The position numbers and the translations under genes are program-made. Positions 34,995 through 42,896 of a stretch of DNA of 64,000 nucleotides are shown piece by piece. The DNA lies in assembly GCF_004216695.1 (NCBI RefSeq), contig NZ_SGXC01000001.1, positions 1,426,001-1,490,000 on the forward strand, read 5' to 3'. The notes below the pieces were generated by a model. It worked only from the letters and a program-made list of their open reading frames with translations. It was not told the origin of the DNA and searched no databases. How positions within the stretch are numbered: position 1 is the first letter of the stretch; each line of letters begins with the position of its first letter. The DNA comes from Pigmentiphaga kullae. GTDB lineage: Bacteria > Pseudomonadota > Gammaproteobacteria > Burkholderiales > Burkholderiaceae_B.

Positions 34995-35987
34995 ATGAAA
35001 AGCCTGCAATTGAGCATGAGTTGTGCGAACTATGACCGGACGTCCGCGCTGATGGACGGCCGGGCCGGTATCGAAGGCGTGGACCTGGTCACCTCGCAGC
35101 TCGAGCCCGAGGAATCGTTCCACCGCGCCTTCAAATACGCGGAGTTCGACATCTGCGAGATCTCGCTCAGCAGCCATACGATGATGACGTCCCGCGGCCA
35201 GAACGCGTACGTCGCGATTCCCGCCTTCGTCTCGCGGCTGTTCCGCCACTCCGGCATCTACATCCGCACCGACCGGGACATCCGGTCGCCGTCGGACCTG
35301 GCGGGCAAGAAGGTGGGGCTGCCCGAGTACCAGATCACGGCCAACGTGTGGATACGCGGCATCCTGCAGGATGACTATGGCCTGGACCCGGCTTCCGTGC
35401 GGTGGCGGCGCGGCGGCGTCGAGCAGGCGGGGCGCGAGGAGCGCGCGCCGATCAAGCTGCCGCCGGGCATCGAGCTGGAGCAGATCGCCGGCGACAAGAC
35501 GCTGAGCGGCATGCTGGCCGATGGCGAACTGGATGCCGTCATCAGCGCACGGGCGCCGTCCTGTTTCCTGCGAGGCGAACCGGACGTCGCCCGCATGTTT
35601 CCGGACTATCCCGGTGTCGAGGCGGACTACTTCCGGCGCACGCGCATCTTTCCGACCATGCATGCCATCGGCATCCGCAAGGAACTGGCAGAGCGGCATC
35701 CGTGGCTGGCGGTCAACGTGCTCAAGGCGTTCACCCGTGCCAAGGATCTGGCCTTCGCCGAGATGGGGCAGATCGGCCACCTCTATCACAGCCTGCCCTG
35801 GGGCGTCGCGGCCTATGAACAGGCCAGGCGCGACATGGGCGACGACTACTGGAGCTATGGGTTCGAGGCCAATCGCCACGTGCTGGAGACGTTCGTGCGC
35901 TATCACCACGAGCAGGGCCTGTCGGCGCGCAAGGTCGCGCCGGAAGAGCTGTTCTGGCCCTCCACGCTCGACCTGACCCGGATCTGA
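34995..35987 (+). CDS. 4,5-dihydroxyphthalate decarboxylase-like (Pht5/SBP-fold) protein
   Basis: 330 residues with a type-2 periplasmic-binding-protein fold but no signal peptide. It has the family features LSMSCANYDRTSALMDG at the N-terminus, EFDICEISLSSHTMM, and the domain with SPSDLAGKKVGLPEYQITAN. Family members include 4,5-dihydroxyphthalate decarboxylase of phthalate pathways, which acts in the cytoplasm. It lies 11 bp before the molybdenum-hydroxylase FAD subunit gene, so hydroxylation followed by decarboxylation of an aromatic (di)carboxylate is a natural hypothesis. The exact substrate is unknown. Confidence 0.85.
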   Translation: MKSLQLSMSCANYDRTSALMDGRAGIEGVDLVTSQLEPEESFHRAFKYAEFDICEISLSSHTMMTSRGQNAYVAIPAFVSRLFRHSGIYIRTDRDIRSPSDLAGKKVGLPEYQITANVWIRGILQDDYGLDPASVRWRRGGVEQAGREERAPIKLPPGIELEQIAGDKTLSGMLADGELDAVISARAPSCFLRGEPDVARMFPDYPGVEADYFRRTRIFPTMHAIGIRKELAERHPWLAVNVLKAFTRAKDLAFAEMGQIGHLYHSLPWGVAAYEQARRDMGDDYWSYGFEANRHVLETFVRYHHEQGLSARKVAPEELFWPSTLDLTRI

Positions 35988-35998
35988 GGCGGGGCGCC

Positions 35999-36883
35999 AT
36001 GAAACCGTCTCCCTTTTCCCTGCATCTGCCGGAGTCGCTGCCCGAGGCGCTGGAGCTGCTGGCGAGCCGCGACAATGCCCGCGTGATCGCGGGCGGCCAG
36101 TCCCTGATGCCCATGCTCAACCTGCGGCTGGCCTTTCCCGACGATGTCATCGATCTGAACGGCATCGCCGAGCTGGCGGGCCTGCGCGAGGACGGCGGCG
36201 ACATCGTCGTCGGCGCGATGACCCGCCAGCGCGACATCGAGTTCTCGCCCCTGGTCTCCGAGCGCCTGCCCTTGCTCAAGGAAGCCATCCTGAACGTGGG
36301 GCACCGGCAGACGCGCAACCGTGGCACCCTGGGCGGCAGCATCTGCCATCTGGATCCTTCCGCTGAACAGCCCACGGTCGCGATCGCCATGGACGCGCGG
36401 CTTTCCCTGCGCAGCGTGCGCGGCGAACGGATGGTGTCCATGCGGGAGTTCGCCGTGGACCTGATGACTTCGTGTCTGGAACCCGACGAAATCCTGGCTG
36501 CCGTCCGCTTCACGCCCTGGCCCGCGCGCGCCGGCCATGCGTTCGTGGAGTACGGACGCAGGCACGGCGATTTCGCCATCGTGTCGGCCGCCGCGCTGGT
36601 CCTGCTGGATGCGGGCGGCGCGGTCGAACGTTGTTCGCTGACCCTGGGGGGGGTTGCGTCGGTGCCGTTCCGCGTCGAGGCGGCCGAGCGCGTGCTCCAG
36701 GGAAATGCCCCCACCCAGGAGGTGGTGCGCGAGGCCTGCGCGCAGGCCGCCCGGTGCGAGGCGGTCGGCGATCCGACCTATCCCGCGTGGTACCGACAAC
36801 GGCTAGCCCAGCGCCTGCTCGAACGCGCGCTGCTCAAGGCGCTCGAACGCGCCGCCGTTCTTTCCCAGGAACACACATCATGA
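35999..36883 (+). CDS. Molybdenum hydroxylase FAD-binding (medium) subunit
   Basis: 294 residues of the CoxM/CutM family. FAD-binding loops are IAGGQSLMPMLNLRLA (near residue 30) and TLGGSICHLDPSAEQP (near 107). In the heterotrimer it passes electrons from the 2Fe-2S subunit to FAD and on to the acceptor. The stop overlaps the start of the iron-sulphur subunit gene (ATGA). The usual M-S-L gene order of CO-dehydrogenase-like hydroxylases is kept. Confidence 0.94.
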   Translation: MKPSPFSLHLPESLPEALELLASRDNARVIAGGQSLMPMLNLRLAFPDDVIDLNGIAELAGLREDGGDIVVGAMTRQRDIEFSPLVSERLPLLKEAILNVGHRQTRNRGTLGGSICHLDPSAEQPTVAIAMDARLSLRSVRGERMVSMREFAVDLMTSCLEPDEILAAVRFTPWPARAGHAFVEYGRRHGDFAIVSAAALVLLDAGGAVERCSLTLGGVASVPFRVEAAERVLQGNAPTQEVVREACAQAARCEAVGDPTYPAWYRQRLAQRLLERALLKALERAAVLSQEHTS

Positions 36884-37386
36884 AGAAACTCGAAGTCGGC
36901 GAGCTGGCGAAGATATTCCTGTGCGTCAACGGCACCCCGCATGCGGTCAGCGTCGAACCGCGCACGACGCTGGGCGATTGCCTGCGCAACGACCTGGGGC
37001 TGACCGGCACCCACCTGGGTTGTGAGCACGGCGTCTGCGGCGCCTGCACGGTGCACGTGGACGGGGCCACCGCGCGCAGCTGCCTGATGCTGGCGGCGCA
37101 GGCGCAGCGCTACGAGATCCATACGGTCGAATCGCTGGCCGGCGATGGCGAACTCAACGATCTGCAGCAGGCATTCCGGGAGCTGCATGGATTGCAGTGC
37201 GGCTTCTGTACCCCGGGCATCCTGATGACCCTGACCGAACTGCTGCGCGACATGCCCGAGGCGACCGAGGACGACATCAGGCTGGCCTTGTCCGGCCACA
37301 TCTGCCGCTGTACCGGATACCAGAACATCGTGGCCGCGGCCATGCATACCCTGGAAAAGCGGAGGGCCGCCCATGAACGCGCGTGA
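36880..37386 (+). CDS. Molybdenum hydroxylase 2Fe-2S (small) subunit
   Basis: 168 residues. The plant-type cluster motif is CEHGVCGACTVHVDG with a further Cys in ARSCLML; the second, helical cluster motif is CGFCTPG followed by CRCTGYQNI. Both are complete. It relays electrons from the molybdenum site to FAD. Its start overlaps coxM by four bases and its end overlaps the large-subunit gene by 14 bases. Confidence 0.95.
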   Translation: MKKLEVGELAKIFLCVNGTPHAVSVEPRTTLGDCLRNDLGLTGTHLGCEHGVCGACTVHVDGATARSCLMLAAQAQRYEIHTVESLAGDGELNDLQQAFRELHGLQCGFCTPGILMTLTELLRDMPEATEDDIRLALSGHICRCTGYQNIVAAAMHTLEKRRAAHERA

Positions 37387-39730
37387 CCGGGTCCCGGCCT
37401 CCCAGATCGGCAGGCGCGCGCTGCGCGCCGAGGACGTCCGCCTGCTGACGGGCGCGGGCCGCTACGTGGCCGATATCGACCTGCCCGACGCCCTGCATGT
37501 CGCCTTCGTTCGCAGTCCCTACGCCCATGCATTGATTCGCAGCGTGGACGGCTCGGCGGCGCTGGAAATCCCGGGCGTGGTCGCGGTCATCGACGCGCGC
37601 GAGATGGCGACCTACGTCGAGGCCCTGCGCATGCCGCTGGGCTGGCCGACCAGCGACCTGCCGCCCGACATCACGCCTTATGTGCTGTGTCCCGACGAAG
37701 TTTGCTTCGTGGGCGAGGCGGTGGCGATGGTGCTGGCGACTTCCCGCTACATCGCGGAGGACGGCGCGGCGCTGGTGATGGTGGACTACGATCCGCTGCC
37801 CGCCGTCTCCGACGTGCAGGCCGCGCTCGAACCCGACGCACCCAGGGTGCGGCGCGAAGCGCCCGGCAACGTGCTGCGGGAATTCCGCGTCGGCTACGGC
37901 GAATGCGATGCGGCGTTCCAGGATGCGCCGCACGTTTTCCGCGAAACGATCTCGCAGCATCGCGGCGGCGCCCATCCCATGGAGTGCCGGGGCATGGTGG
38001 CGCAGTACGACAAGCACCAGGGCGCGCTGATGATCTGGGCCTCGACCCAGATGCCGCACGAACTGGCTTTCACCATCGCCAAGGCGCTGGGCCTGCCGGA
38101 CTCGCTGGTCCGGGTGGTGGCGCCCGACGTGGGCGGCGGCTTCGGCTGCAAGTTCGTGGTCTATCCCGAGGAACTGGCGGTGGCCGCCGTTGCCTGGCAC
38201 CACAAGCGCGCCGTCAAGTGGATCGAGGACCGCATGGAACACTTCCTGGGAGCCATCCAGGAACGCGACCAGCTCTGGGAGGTCGAGGTGGCCTGCGACG
38301 AGCGGGGCGTGGTCCGGGGCATACGCGGGACCATGCTGCACGACCAGGGCGCCTATACGCCCCAGGGCGTGAACTGCGCCTACAACTCCAGCACGGCGGT
38401 GACCGGCCCCTACGCCATTCCCGCGTACGAGATGCGGGTCACGGTGGTGCAGACCAACAAGATCTACGTGATCCCGGTGCGTGGGGCGGGGTATCCGCAA
38501 GGTACCTTCGTCATGGAGCGCCTGCTGGACCGGATCGCCTTCGAGCTGGGCGAGGACCGCGCCACGGTGCGCGCGCGCAATCTGGTGCTGGCGGAGAAGA
38601 TGCCCTACGTCAAGCCGCTGACTGCCCGGTCGGGCCGGCCCATCGTGCTCGACAGCGGCGACTACCTGGATGCGCAGCGCCGCGTGCTGGAGCAGATCGG
38701 CTATGCCGGCTTCGAGGCGCGGCGCCAGGCGGCGCGGCGCGACGGGCGCTACATCGGCCTGGGCTTCGCCCACGCGGTCAAGGGGACGGGACGCGGGCCC
38801 TTCGAGTCCGGCAGCGTGCGCGTGTCGTCGAACGGACACGTCACCGTGGCCACCGGCGCGATGGCGATGGGACAGGGCCTGAACACCGCCATGGCACAGA
38901 TCGCGGCCGAACAGCTGTGCGTGCCGGTCGAATCGGTGCAGGTGATTTCCGGCGACACCGCTCATACGTCGATGGGGGTGGGCGGTTTCGCCAGCCGGCA
39001 GACCGTGACCGCCGGTTCGTCCGTGCACTACGCCGCGGTGGCGGTGGCGGCCAAGCTGCGCAAGGTCGGCGCCATCATGCTGAAGACGGACGAGTCGGCG
39101 GTTCGCCTGCGCGACGGTACGGTCTGCGCGACCGACGATCCCGGCCGAGCGGTGACTTACAGCGAGATCGCCCGCCTGCTGCGAGGCATACCCGGCTACG
39201 ACCTGCCGCCCGGGGTGGGCGCGGGCCTGGAAGCCACCATCCATTGGGAGCCCACCGACATGGCCTATGCGCACGGCTTTCACGCCTGCGAGGTCGAGGT
39301 GGACATCGTGACGGGCGAGGTGCGCATCCTGCGCTATGTCGCGACCCACGACAGCGGCACGCTGATCAATCCCATGACCGCCGAGGGCCAGATCCACGGC
39401 GGCATCGTGCACGGCATCGGCAACGCCTTGTTCGAGTGCATGCGCTACGACGATCAGGCCCAGCCCATCAGCACGACTTTCGCGGACTACCTGCTGACGA
39501 CCGCCACCGAAGTGCCGCCGCTGGAGATCTCGTTCACCGAGTCTCCGGCGCCCAGCAATCCGCTGGGCGTGAAGGGCGTGGGCGAGGCCGGGACGATACC
39601 CGTCACCTCGGCCATCGCCTCGGCCATCGACGACGCGTTGGCGGATTTCAGGATCCGGGTATCACGGGTGCCCGTGGAGCCGGTCGAGCTCGTCCGGCAG
39701 ATCGCCGCGCACGAGCAGGCGGCGGGCTGA
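37373..39730 (+). CDS. Molybdenum hydroxylase large (molybdopterin) subunit
   Basis: 785 residues of the xanthine-oxidase superfamily. The Mo-cofactor loops are DVGGGFGCKFVVYPEE and VRGAGYPQGTFVMER, with MAMGQGLNTAMAQIAAEQ and the late catalytic Glu in GVKGVGEAGTIPVTS. The active-site loop is PVRGAGYPQ; CO dehydrogenases proper have AYxCSFR, so this is not a CO-oxidising enzyme but an aldehyde or (N-hetero)aromatic hydroxylase. It is the fourth gene of the operon started by the Pht5-like gene, with a Bug receptor 79 bp downstream. Confidence 0.94.
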   Translation: MNARDRVPASQIGRRALRAEDVRLLTGAGRYVADIDLPDALHVAFVRSPYAHALIRSVDGSAALEIPGVVAVIDAREMATYVEALRMPLGWPTSDLPPDITPYVLCPDEVCFVGEAVAMVLATSRYIAEDGAALVMVDYDPLPAVSDVQAALEPDAPRVRREAPGNVLREFRVGYGECDAAFQDAPHVFRETISQHRGGAHPMECRGMVAQYDKHQGALMIWASTQMPHELAFTIAKALGLPDSLVRVVAPDVGGGFGCKFVVYPEELAVAAVAWHHKRAVKWIEDRMEHFLGAIQERDQLWEVEVACDERGVVRGIRGTMLHDQGAYTPQGVNCAYNSSTAVTGPYAIPAYEMRVTVVQTNKIYVIPVRGAGYPQGTFVMERLLDRIAFELGEDRATVRARNLVLAEKMPYVKPLTARSGRPIVLDSGDYLDAQRRVLEQIGYAGFEARRQAARRDGRYIGLGFAHAVKGTGRGPFESGSVRVSSNGHVTVATGAMAMGQGLNTAMAQIAAEQLCVPVESVQVISGDTAHTSMGVGGFASRQTVTAGSSVHYAAVAVAAKLRKVGAIMLKTDESAVRLRDGTVCATDDPGRAVTYSEIARLLRGIPGYDLPPGVGAGLEATIHWEPTDMAYAHGFHACEVEVDIVTGEVRILRYVATHDSGTLINPMTAEGQIHGGIVHGIGNALFECMRYDDQAQPISTTFADYLLTTATEVPPLEISFTESPAPSNPLGVKGVGEAGTIPVTSAIASAIDDALADFRIRVSRVPVEPVELVRQIAAHEQAAG

Positions 39731-39809
39731 CGCCTTGCCATACCGCCGGCATCCCGCCGGCAAATTCATCGATCCAAGCAGTTCTTACTTCCTGGGAAGG
39801 GGTTGAACA

Positions 39810-40805
39810 ATGTCCAGCTTGAACAAGGTGCGCGTGTGCGCAGGCGTCGTTGCGGCGCTATTCATGGCGGCTATGCAGCAGGGCCACGCCGAAACGCGGT
39901 TTCCGACCAAGGCGGTGCGCATCGTGGTCGGCTTCACGCCCGGGGGCGCGGCGGACCAGACCGCGCGCATCATGGCCGAGAAGCTCGCGGAGAAATGGAA
40001 ACCCCACGCCGTGGTGGTCGAGAACGTGATCGGCGCGGGTGGCAATATCGGCGCGCTGAACGTCCATCGTTCCGCGCCGGACGGCCACACCCTGCTGCTG
40101 GTCAGCAACACGCACGCGATCAACCGCGTGCTTTATACCGAGACCGAGTTCGACATCACCAAGGACTTCGCCTTCGCGGGCATGATGACGTCCTCGGCCA
40201 TCGTGATCGCCGTCAATCCCAAGGCCAAGGTCAAGACCATGCCGGAGCTGCTGGCGAAGATGGAGCGGGAAAAGGGCGAGATGAACTACCTGACCTGCGG
40301 CGCGGCCACGGCCCACCACTTCGCGATGGAGCTGATCAAGGTCGAGACCCACACCAAGGCCGTGCACGTGCCGCATCGGGGTTGCAGCCCGGCCGTGGTG
40401 GATGCGGTCGCGGGGCACGTCGACACCGTCGTGGCGACCATGCCCACGGTGCTGCCTTTCATCAAGAGCGGCAAGCTGGTGCCCATCGCGGTCACGTCGG
40501 CGAAGCGGTCGGAGTCGGCCAAGGACATCCCCACGGTGGCCGAGTCCGGCATTCCCGCGCTGAAGAACTTCTCGGTAGAGAACTACTACGGTCTGGCCGC
40601 GCCCGCGGGCACGCCCAAGGACGTCGTGGCCAGGATCGAAAGCGACGTCAGGCAGGCGCTGGAATCGCCGGAGACCCGAGCCAAGCTGCTGGGCGCGGGG
40701 CTGGATGTGTTCTTCCTGGATTCGGCGCAGTCGGCCGACCTGATCAAGCGGGACGTGGCGAGCTATGGCGCGGCGGCCAGGACGGCCGGCATCAAGGCGG
40801 AGTGA
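39810..40805 (+). CDS. Bug/TctC-family receptor of the molybdenum-hydroxylase operon
   Basis: 331 residues with a signal peptide ending about residue 27 (MQQGHAETRFPTKA). Motifs: VVGFTPGGAADQTARIMAE, VENVIGAGGNIG, PDGHTLLLVS and VPHRGCSPAVVDAVAGHVD. Three Cys-containing or charged substitutions in the usually conserved VPYKG segment (here VPHRGC) set it apart from the other receptors in the window. It probably captures the aromatic acid that feeds the hydroxylase. It converges with coxG. Confidence 0.92.
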   Translation: MSSLNKVRVCAGVVAALFMAAMQQGHAETRFPTKAVRIVVGFTPGGAADQTARIMAEKLAEKWKPHAVVVENVIGAGGNIGALNVHRSAPDGHTLLLVSNTHAINRVLYTETEFDITKDFAFAGMMTSSAIVIAVNPKAKVKTMPELLAKMEREKGEMNYLTCGAATAHHFAMELIKVETHTKAVHVPHRGCSPAVVDAVAGHVDTVVATMPTVLPFIKSGKLVPIAVTSAKRSESAKDIPTVAESGIPALKNFSVENYYGLAAPAGTPKDVVARIESDVRQALESPETRAKLLGAGLDVFFLDSAQSADLIKRDVASYGAAARTAGIKAE

Positions 40806-40856
40806 TCCGCGGCGCGCCGTGGCGGGAAGGCCGCGCCCCGGCGCTTTTCCTCTTGC

Positions 40857-41384
40857 CTACGACGGTGCGCCTTCTTTCCTGAACAGCCGCTTCCAGCGCG
40901 GTACGGCGTCGCCGGCGGGCTCGGCCGCCGCCGTGTCGCCGGCGCCGGGCTGCATGAGCGCATTGAACTTGCCGAAGAAGTCGTCCGACAGTTTGCGTGC
41001 CGCGGCCTCGATCAATCGCGCGCCCACCTGCGCCAGCTTGCCGCCGATCGCGGCATCGACGGTGTAGCTCAGCCGGGTGGCGCCGGCCTCGGGTTCGAGC
41101 CGGACGGCGGCCGTGCCCTTGCCGAATCCGGCAGCCCCGCCCTGGCCCTCGAATTCCAGGCTATAGGCGGTCGGGGCCTGGATGTCCAGCAGCCGCAGCC
41201 TGCCTTTGAACTTCGCGCTGACGGGGCCGATGCGCACGCTCATGTCGACCCGGTAGGCATGCTCGCCGTCCTCGGTGATGGCATCGCAGCCCGGGATGCA
41301 CTGCCGCAGCACCTCGGGATCGTTCAGCGCTTCCCACGTCGTCCGCTGGTCTGCCGGCACCAGTTGTTCGCCAACCAATTGCAT
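40857..41384 (-). CDS. CoxG-like SRPBCC-family protein
   Basis: 175 residues. The START/CoxG domain spans about residues 1-140 (VPADQRTTWEALNDPEVLRQ, CIPGCDAITEDG, then SYTVDAAIGGKLAQVGARL). CoxG proteins help recruit or assemble CO-dehydrogenase-type molybdenum hydroxylases at the membrane, here predicted for the enzyme encoded at 35999-39730 on the opposite strand. The C-terminal linker ends with a basic motif (RWKRLFRKEG). It lies 24 bp behind the first cupin gene and so falls under the operator at 42022. Confidence 0.9.
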   Translation of the reverse strand: MQLVGEQLVPADQRTTWEALNDPEVLRQCIPGCDAITEDGEHAYRVDMSVRIGPVSAKFKGRLRLLDIQAPTAYSLEFEGQGGAAGFGKGTAAVRLEPEAGATRLSYTVDAAIGGKLAQVGARLIEAAARKLSDDFFGKFNALMQPGAGDTAAAEPAGDAVPRWKRLFRKEGAPS

Positions 41385-41408
41385 CGTTCATTCTCCTTGG
41401 ATGCGTGC

Positions 41409-41948
41409 TCAGGCGCGGGGGATGGATTTGAGGTGTCCGTCGCGTTTCTGGAAGAGGTCGTCGCTGGCGTATCCCATGAGTTCGGGTTGAGCGCGGCCGA
41501 GCATGACCTGGAAATAGACGGGTTCGAGGCTGCGGTTTTCGTAGCCGTGGATGACGCCGGGCGGGCAGGCGGCGCATTCCCAGGGCGCCAGGCGGCGCCA
41601 GGCCTTGTTGCCGGCTTCGTCTTCGAAGAAGACGTCCAGGAAACCCTGGAGCACGAAGAAGACTTCCTCGACCTCGTGGGTGTGGGCGGCGTTTCCCTGT
41701 CCGGGCTCGACGTACATGATGCTCAGGGTGAATCCGCGGGCGGGGATGGCGGAGGCGTCGTCGTGCTTGCCGGAGCCGCCGGCGCCGATGAAGCGGTGCT
41801 GGGCGCGCTTGAAGCCTTCGATTTTTGCGTCTTCGAAGGCGGCCCAGTCGGGGGTCTTGTCGCGGAATCGGCCGACGTAGCGGGCGGCGATGTCTTCGAG
41901 CGAAGCGTGCTCGAGTTCGGGTGGTCGTGGGTGGCGTGCGGTGGCCAT
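41409..41948 (-). CDS. Cupin-domain protein, copy 1
   Basis: 179 residues with a single conserved-barrel cupin. Metal-binding residues of motif 1 are in NAAHTHEVEEVFFVLQGFLD (two His, Glu) and of motif 2 in CPPGVIHGYENRS (His). It resembles small cupins found with aromatic catabolism, and could be a dioxygenase, isomerase or hydratase; nothing more specific can be said. It is nearly identical to the gene at 45450-45989, differing at the C-terminal residue (Ala here, Gly there). The promoter lies at 42009-42037, overlapped by an operator. It is followed by coxG. Confidence 0.88.
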   Translation of the reverse strand: MATARHPRPPELEHASLEDIAARYVGRFRDKTPDWAAFEDAKIEGFKRAQHRFIGAGGSGKHDDASAIPARGFTLSIMYVEPGQGNAAHTHEVEEVFFVLQGFLDVFFEDEAGNKAWRRLAPWECAACPPGVIHGYENRSLEPVYFQVMLGRAQPELMGYASDDLFQKRDGHLKSIPRA

Positions 41949-42000
41949 CGTGGGTTCCTCTGGAAGGGAATGGAGGGCGATGGCGCGCGACGGCCATCGT
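41414..42000. repeat. 587-bp direct repeat, copy 1 (cupin gene and leader)
   Basis: Matches 45455-46041 with a constant offset of 4041 bp, no gaps and only a handful of single-base differences (for example CGCGTTTCTGG against CGCGCTTCTGG). It covers the whole cupin gene apart from its last codons, plus 52 bp of leader. Flanking sequence then diverges, except for the operator just beyond. Confidence 0.92.
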
Positions 42001-42008
42001 ACGACCAC

Positions 42009-42037
42009 ACGATAGGGTAAATTGACTAAATGGTCAA
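42009..42037 (-). promoter_or_regulatory. Cupin copy 1 promoter with operator (site 3)
   Basis: On the minus strand: TTGACC (42037-42032) as -35, 17 bp, TATCGT (42014-42009) as -10. The palindrome TTGACTAAATGGTCAA (plus strand, 42022-42037) includes the -35 box and most of the spacer, so binding would exclude RNA polymerase. It is 74 bp upstream of the cupin ATG. Confidence 0.68.
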
Positions 42038-42074
42038 TGTTAAGCGCCGGAAATCCGCTCCGGCGCAACGCCGT

Positions 42075-42761
42075 TCAATCCTTCTTCAGGTACCGGATCA
42101 CCATGTCCGCGGCGTGTTCCAGGCGCTGCCGGACCCGCTGCGGCGTCATCAGTTTCTGCCGGAAGATGGCCTCGAAGGTGTGCTGGTTGTTGACGTAGTG
42201 GGCGGTCAGCGACGTCACGGAGATATAGAGATCGATGGGGTCGATGTCGTCGCGGAAGACGCCCGCCTCGCGGCCGCGGGCCAGCAGTTGTTCGATCGTG
42301 TCCAGCAGCGGGTTGTACAGGTCCGAGATGGCCGCGTCGCTGGCGACGTGCCTGCCGCCGGCCAGGTTCTCGCTCATCAGCAGGCGCTGGAACTCGGGGA
42401 ACTGGACCCAGATCTTGCCGGTGGAGATGACCAGGCGGCGCATGCCCGCCTCGGGATCCACGGTGCGCAGCTGGATGTCCTGCTGCCGGCTACGGATGTT
42501 CTCGTAGGTATGGGTCAGCACCGCGACGAACAGGCCGTCCTTGTTGCCGAAATGGTGGTAGAGCAGGTTCTTGTTCACGCCCGCACGCAGCGCGATCTCG
42601 TCCACGCGCGCGCCTTCGAAGCCCTTCTGCGAGAACTCCTGGATGGAGGCCTCGATGATGGACAGGCGGGTGCGGGCGGCGCTTTCGCGCGGGCCGCCGG
42701 TTCGGCGCCGGGGTGTCTCGGGAACGGTGGTGTCTGCTTTTTTTGGAGTCATGGCGGACAT
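42075..42761 (-). CDS. TetR-family repressor (RutR-like), candidate master regulator of the operator set
   Basis: 228 residues. The N-terminal helix-turn-helix is GFEGARVDEIALRAGVNKNL followed by YHHFGNKDGLF. The effector domain (about 80-228) is all-helical with FQRLLMSENLAGGRHVASDA. Basic, Thr/Arg-rich leader at residues 1-28. E. coli RutR recognises TTGACCANNTGGTCAA; the palindrome repeated here, TTGACTAAATAGTCAA, is a close variant, and sites flank this gene on both sides (42022 and 42869), which suggests autorepression and control of the divergent aldehyde dehydrogenase. Ligand unknown, presumably a pathway intermediate. Confidence 0.88.
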   Translation of the reverse strand: MSAMTPKKADTTVPETPRRRTGGPRESAARTRLSIIEASIQEFSQKGFEGARVDEIALRAGVNKNLLYHHFGNKDGLFVAVLTHTYENIRSRQQDIQLRTVDPEAGMRRLVISTGKIWVQFPEFQRLLMSENLAGGRHVASDAAISDLYNPLLDTIEQLLARGREAGVFRDDIDPIDLYISVTSLTAHYVNNQHTFEAIFRQKLMTPQRVRQRLEHAADMVIRYLKKD

Positions 42762-42868
42762 GAGGGCCTGGATGCTAGGGGGCCGTGCAAGTGTACATGC
42801 AGCGGGAATCGCGTCCCTCGCGCCGGCCGGCCGCGCGGCTCCGGGATTTCCGTTCTTTTTTCTTTAAA

Positions 42869-42884
42869 TTGACTAAATAGTCAA
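42869..42884. promoter_or_regulatory. Perfect TTGACTAAATAGTCAA operator, site 4
   Basis: A perfect 16-bp palindrome between the divergent tetR and aldehyde dehydrogenase genes. It ends 12 bp before the annotated ATG of the dehydrogenase (42897). Read as in the cupin promoters, TTGACT would be -35 and TAGAAT (42893-42898) -10. Confidence 0.72.
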
Positions 42885-42896
42885 ACAAAACGTAGA

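Noticed and set aside
35999-39730. Aerobic carbon monoxide dehydrogenase
   Set aside because: Subunit order and CoxG are similar, but the large subunit has PVRGAGYPQ in place of the AYxCSFR active-site loop, and the neighbours are aromatic-catabolism genes.
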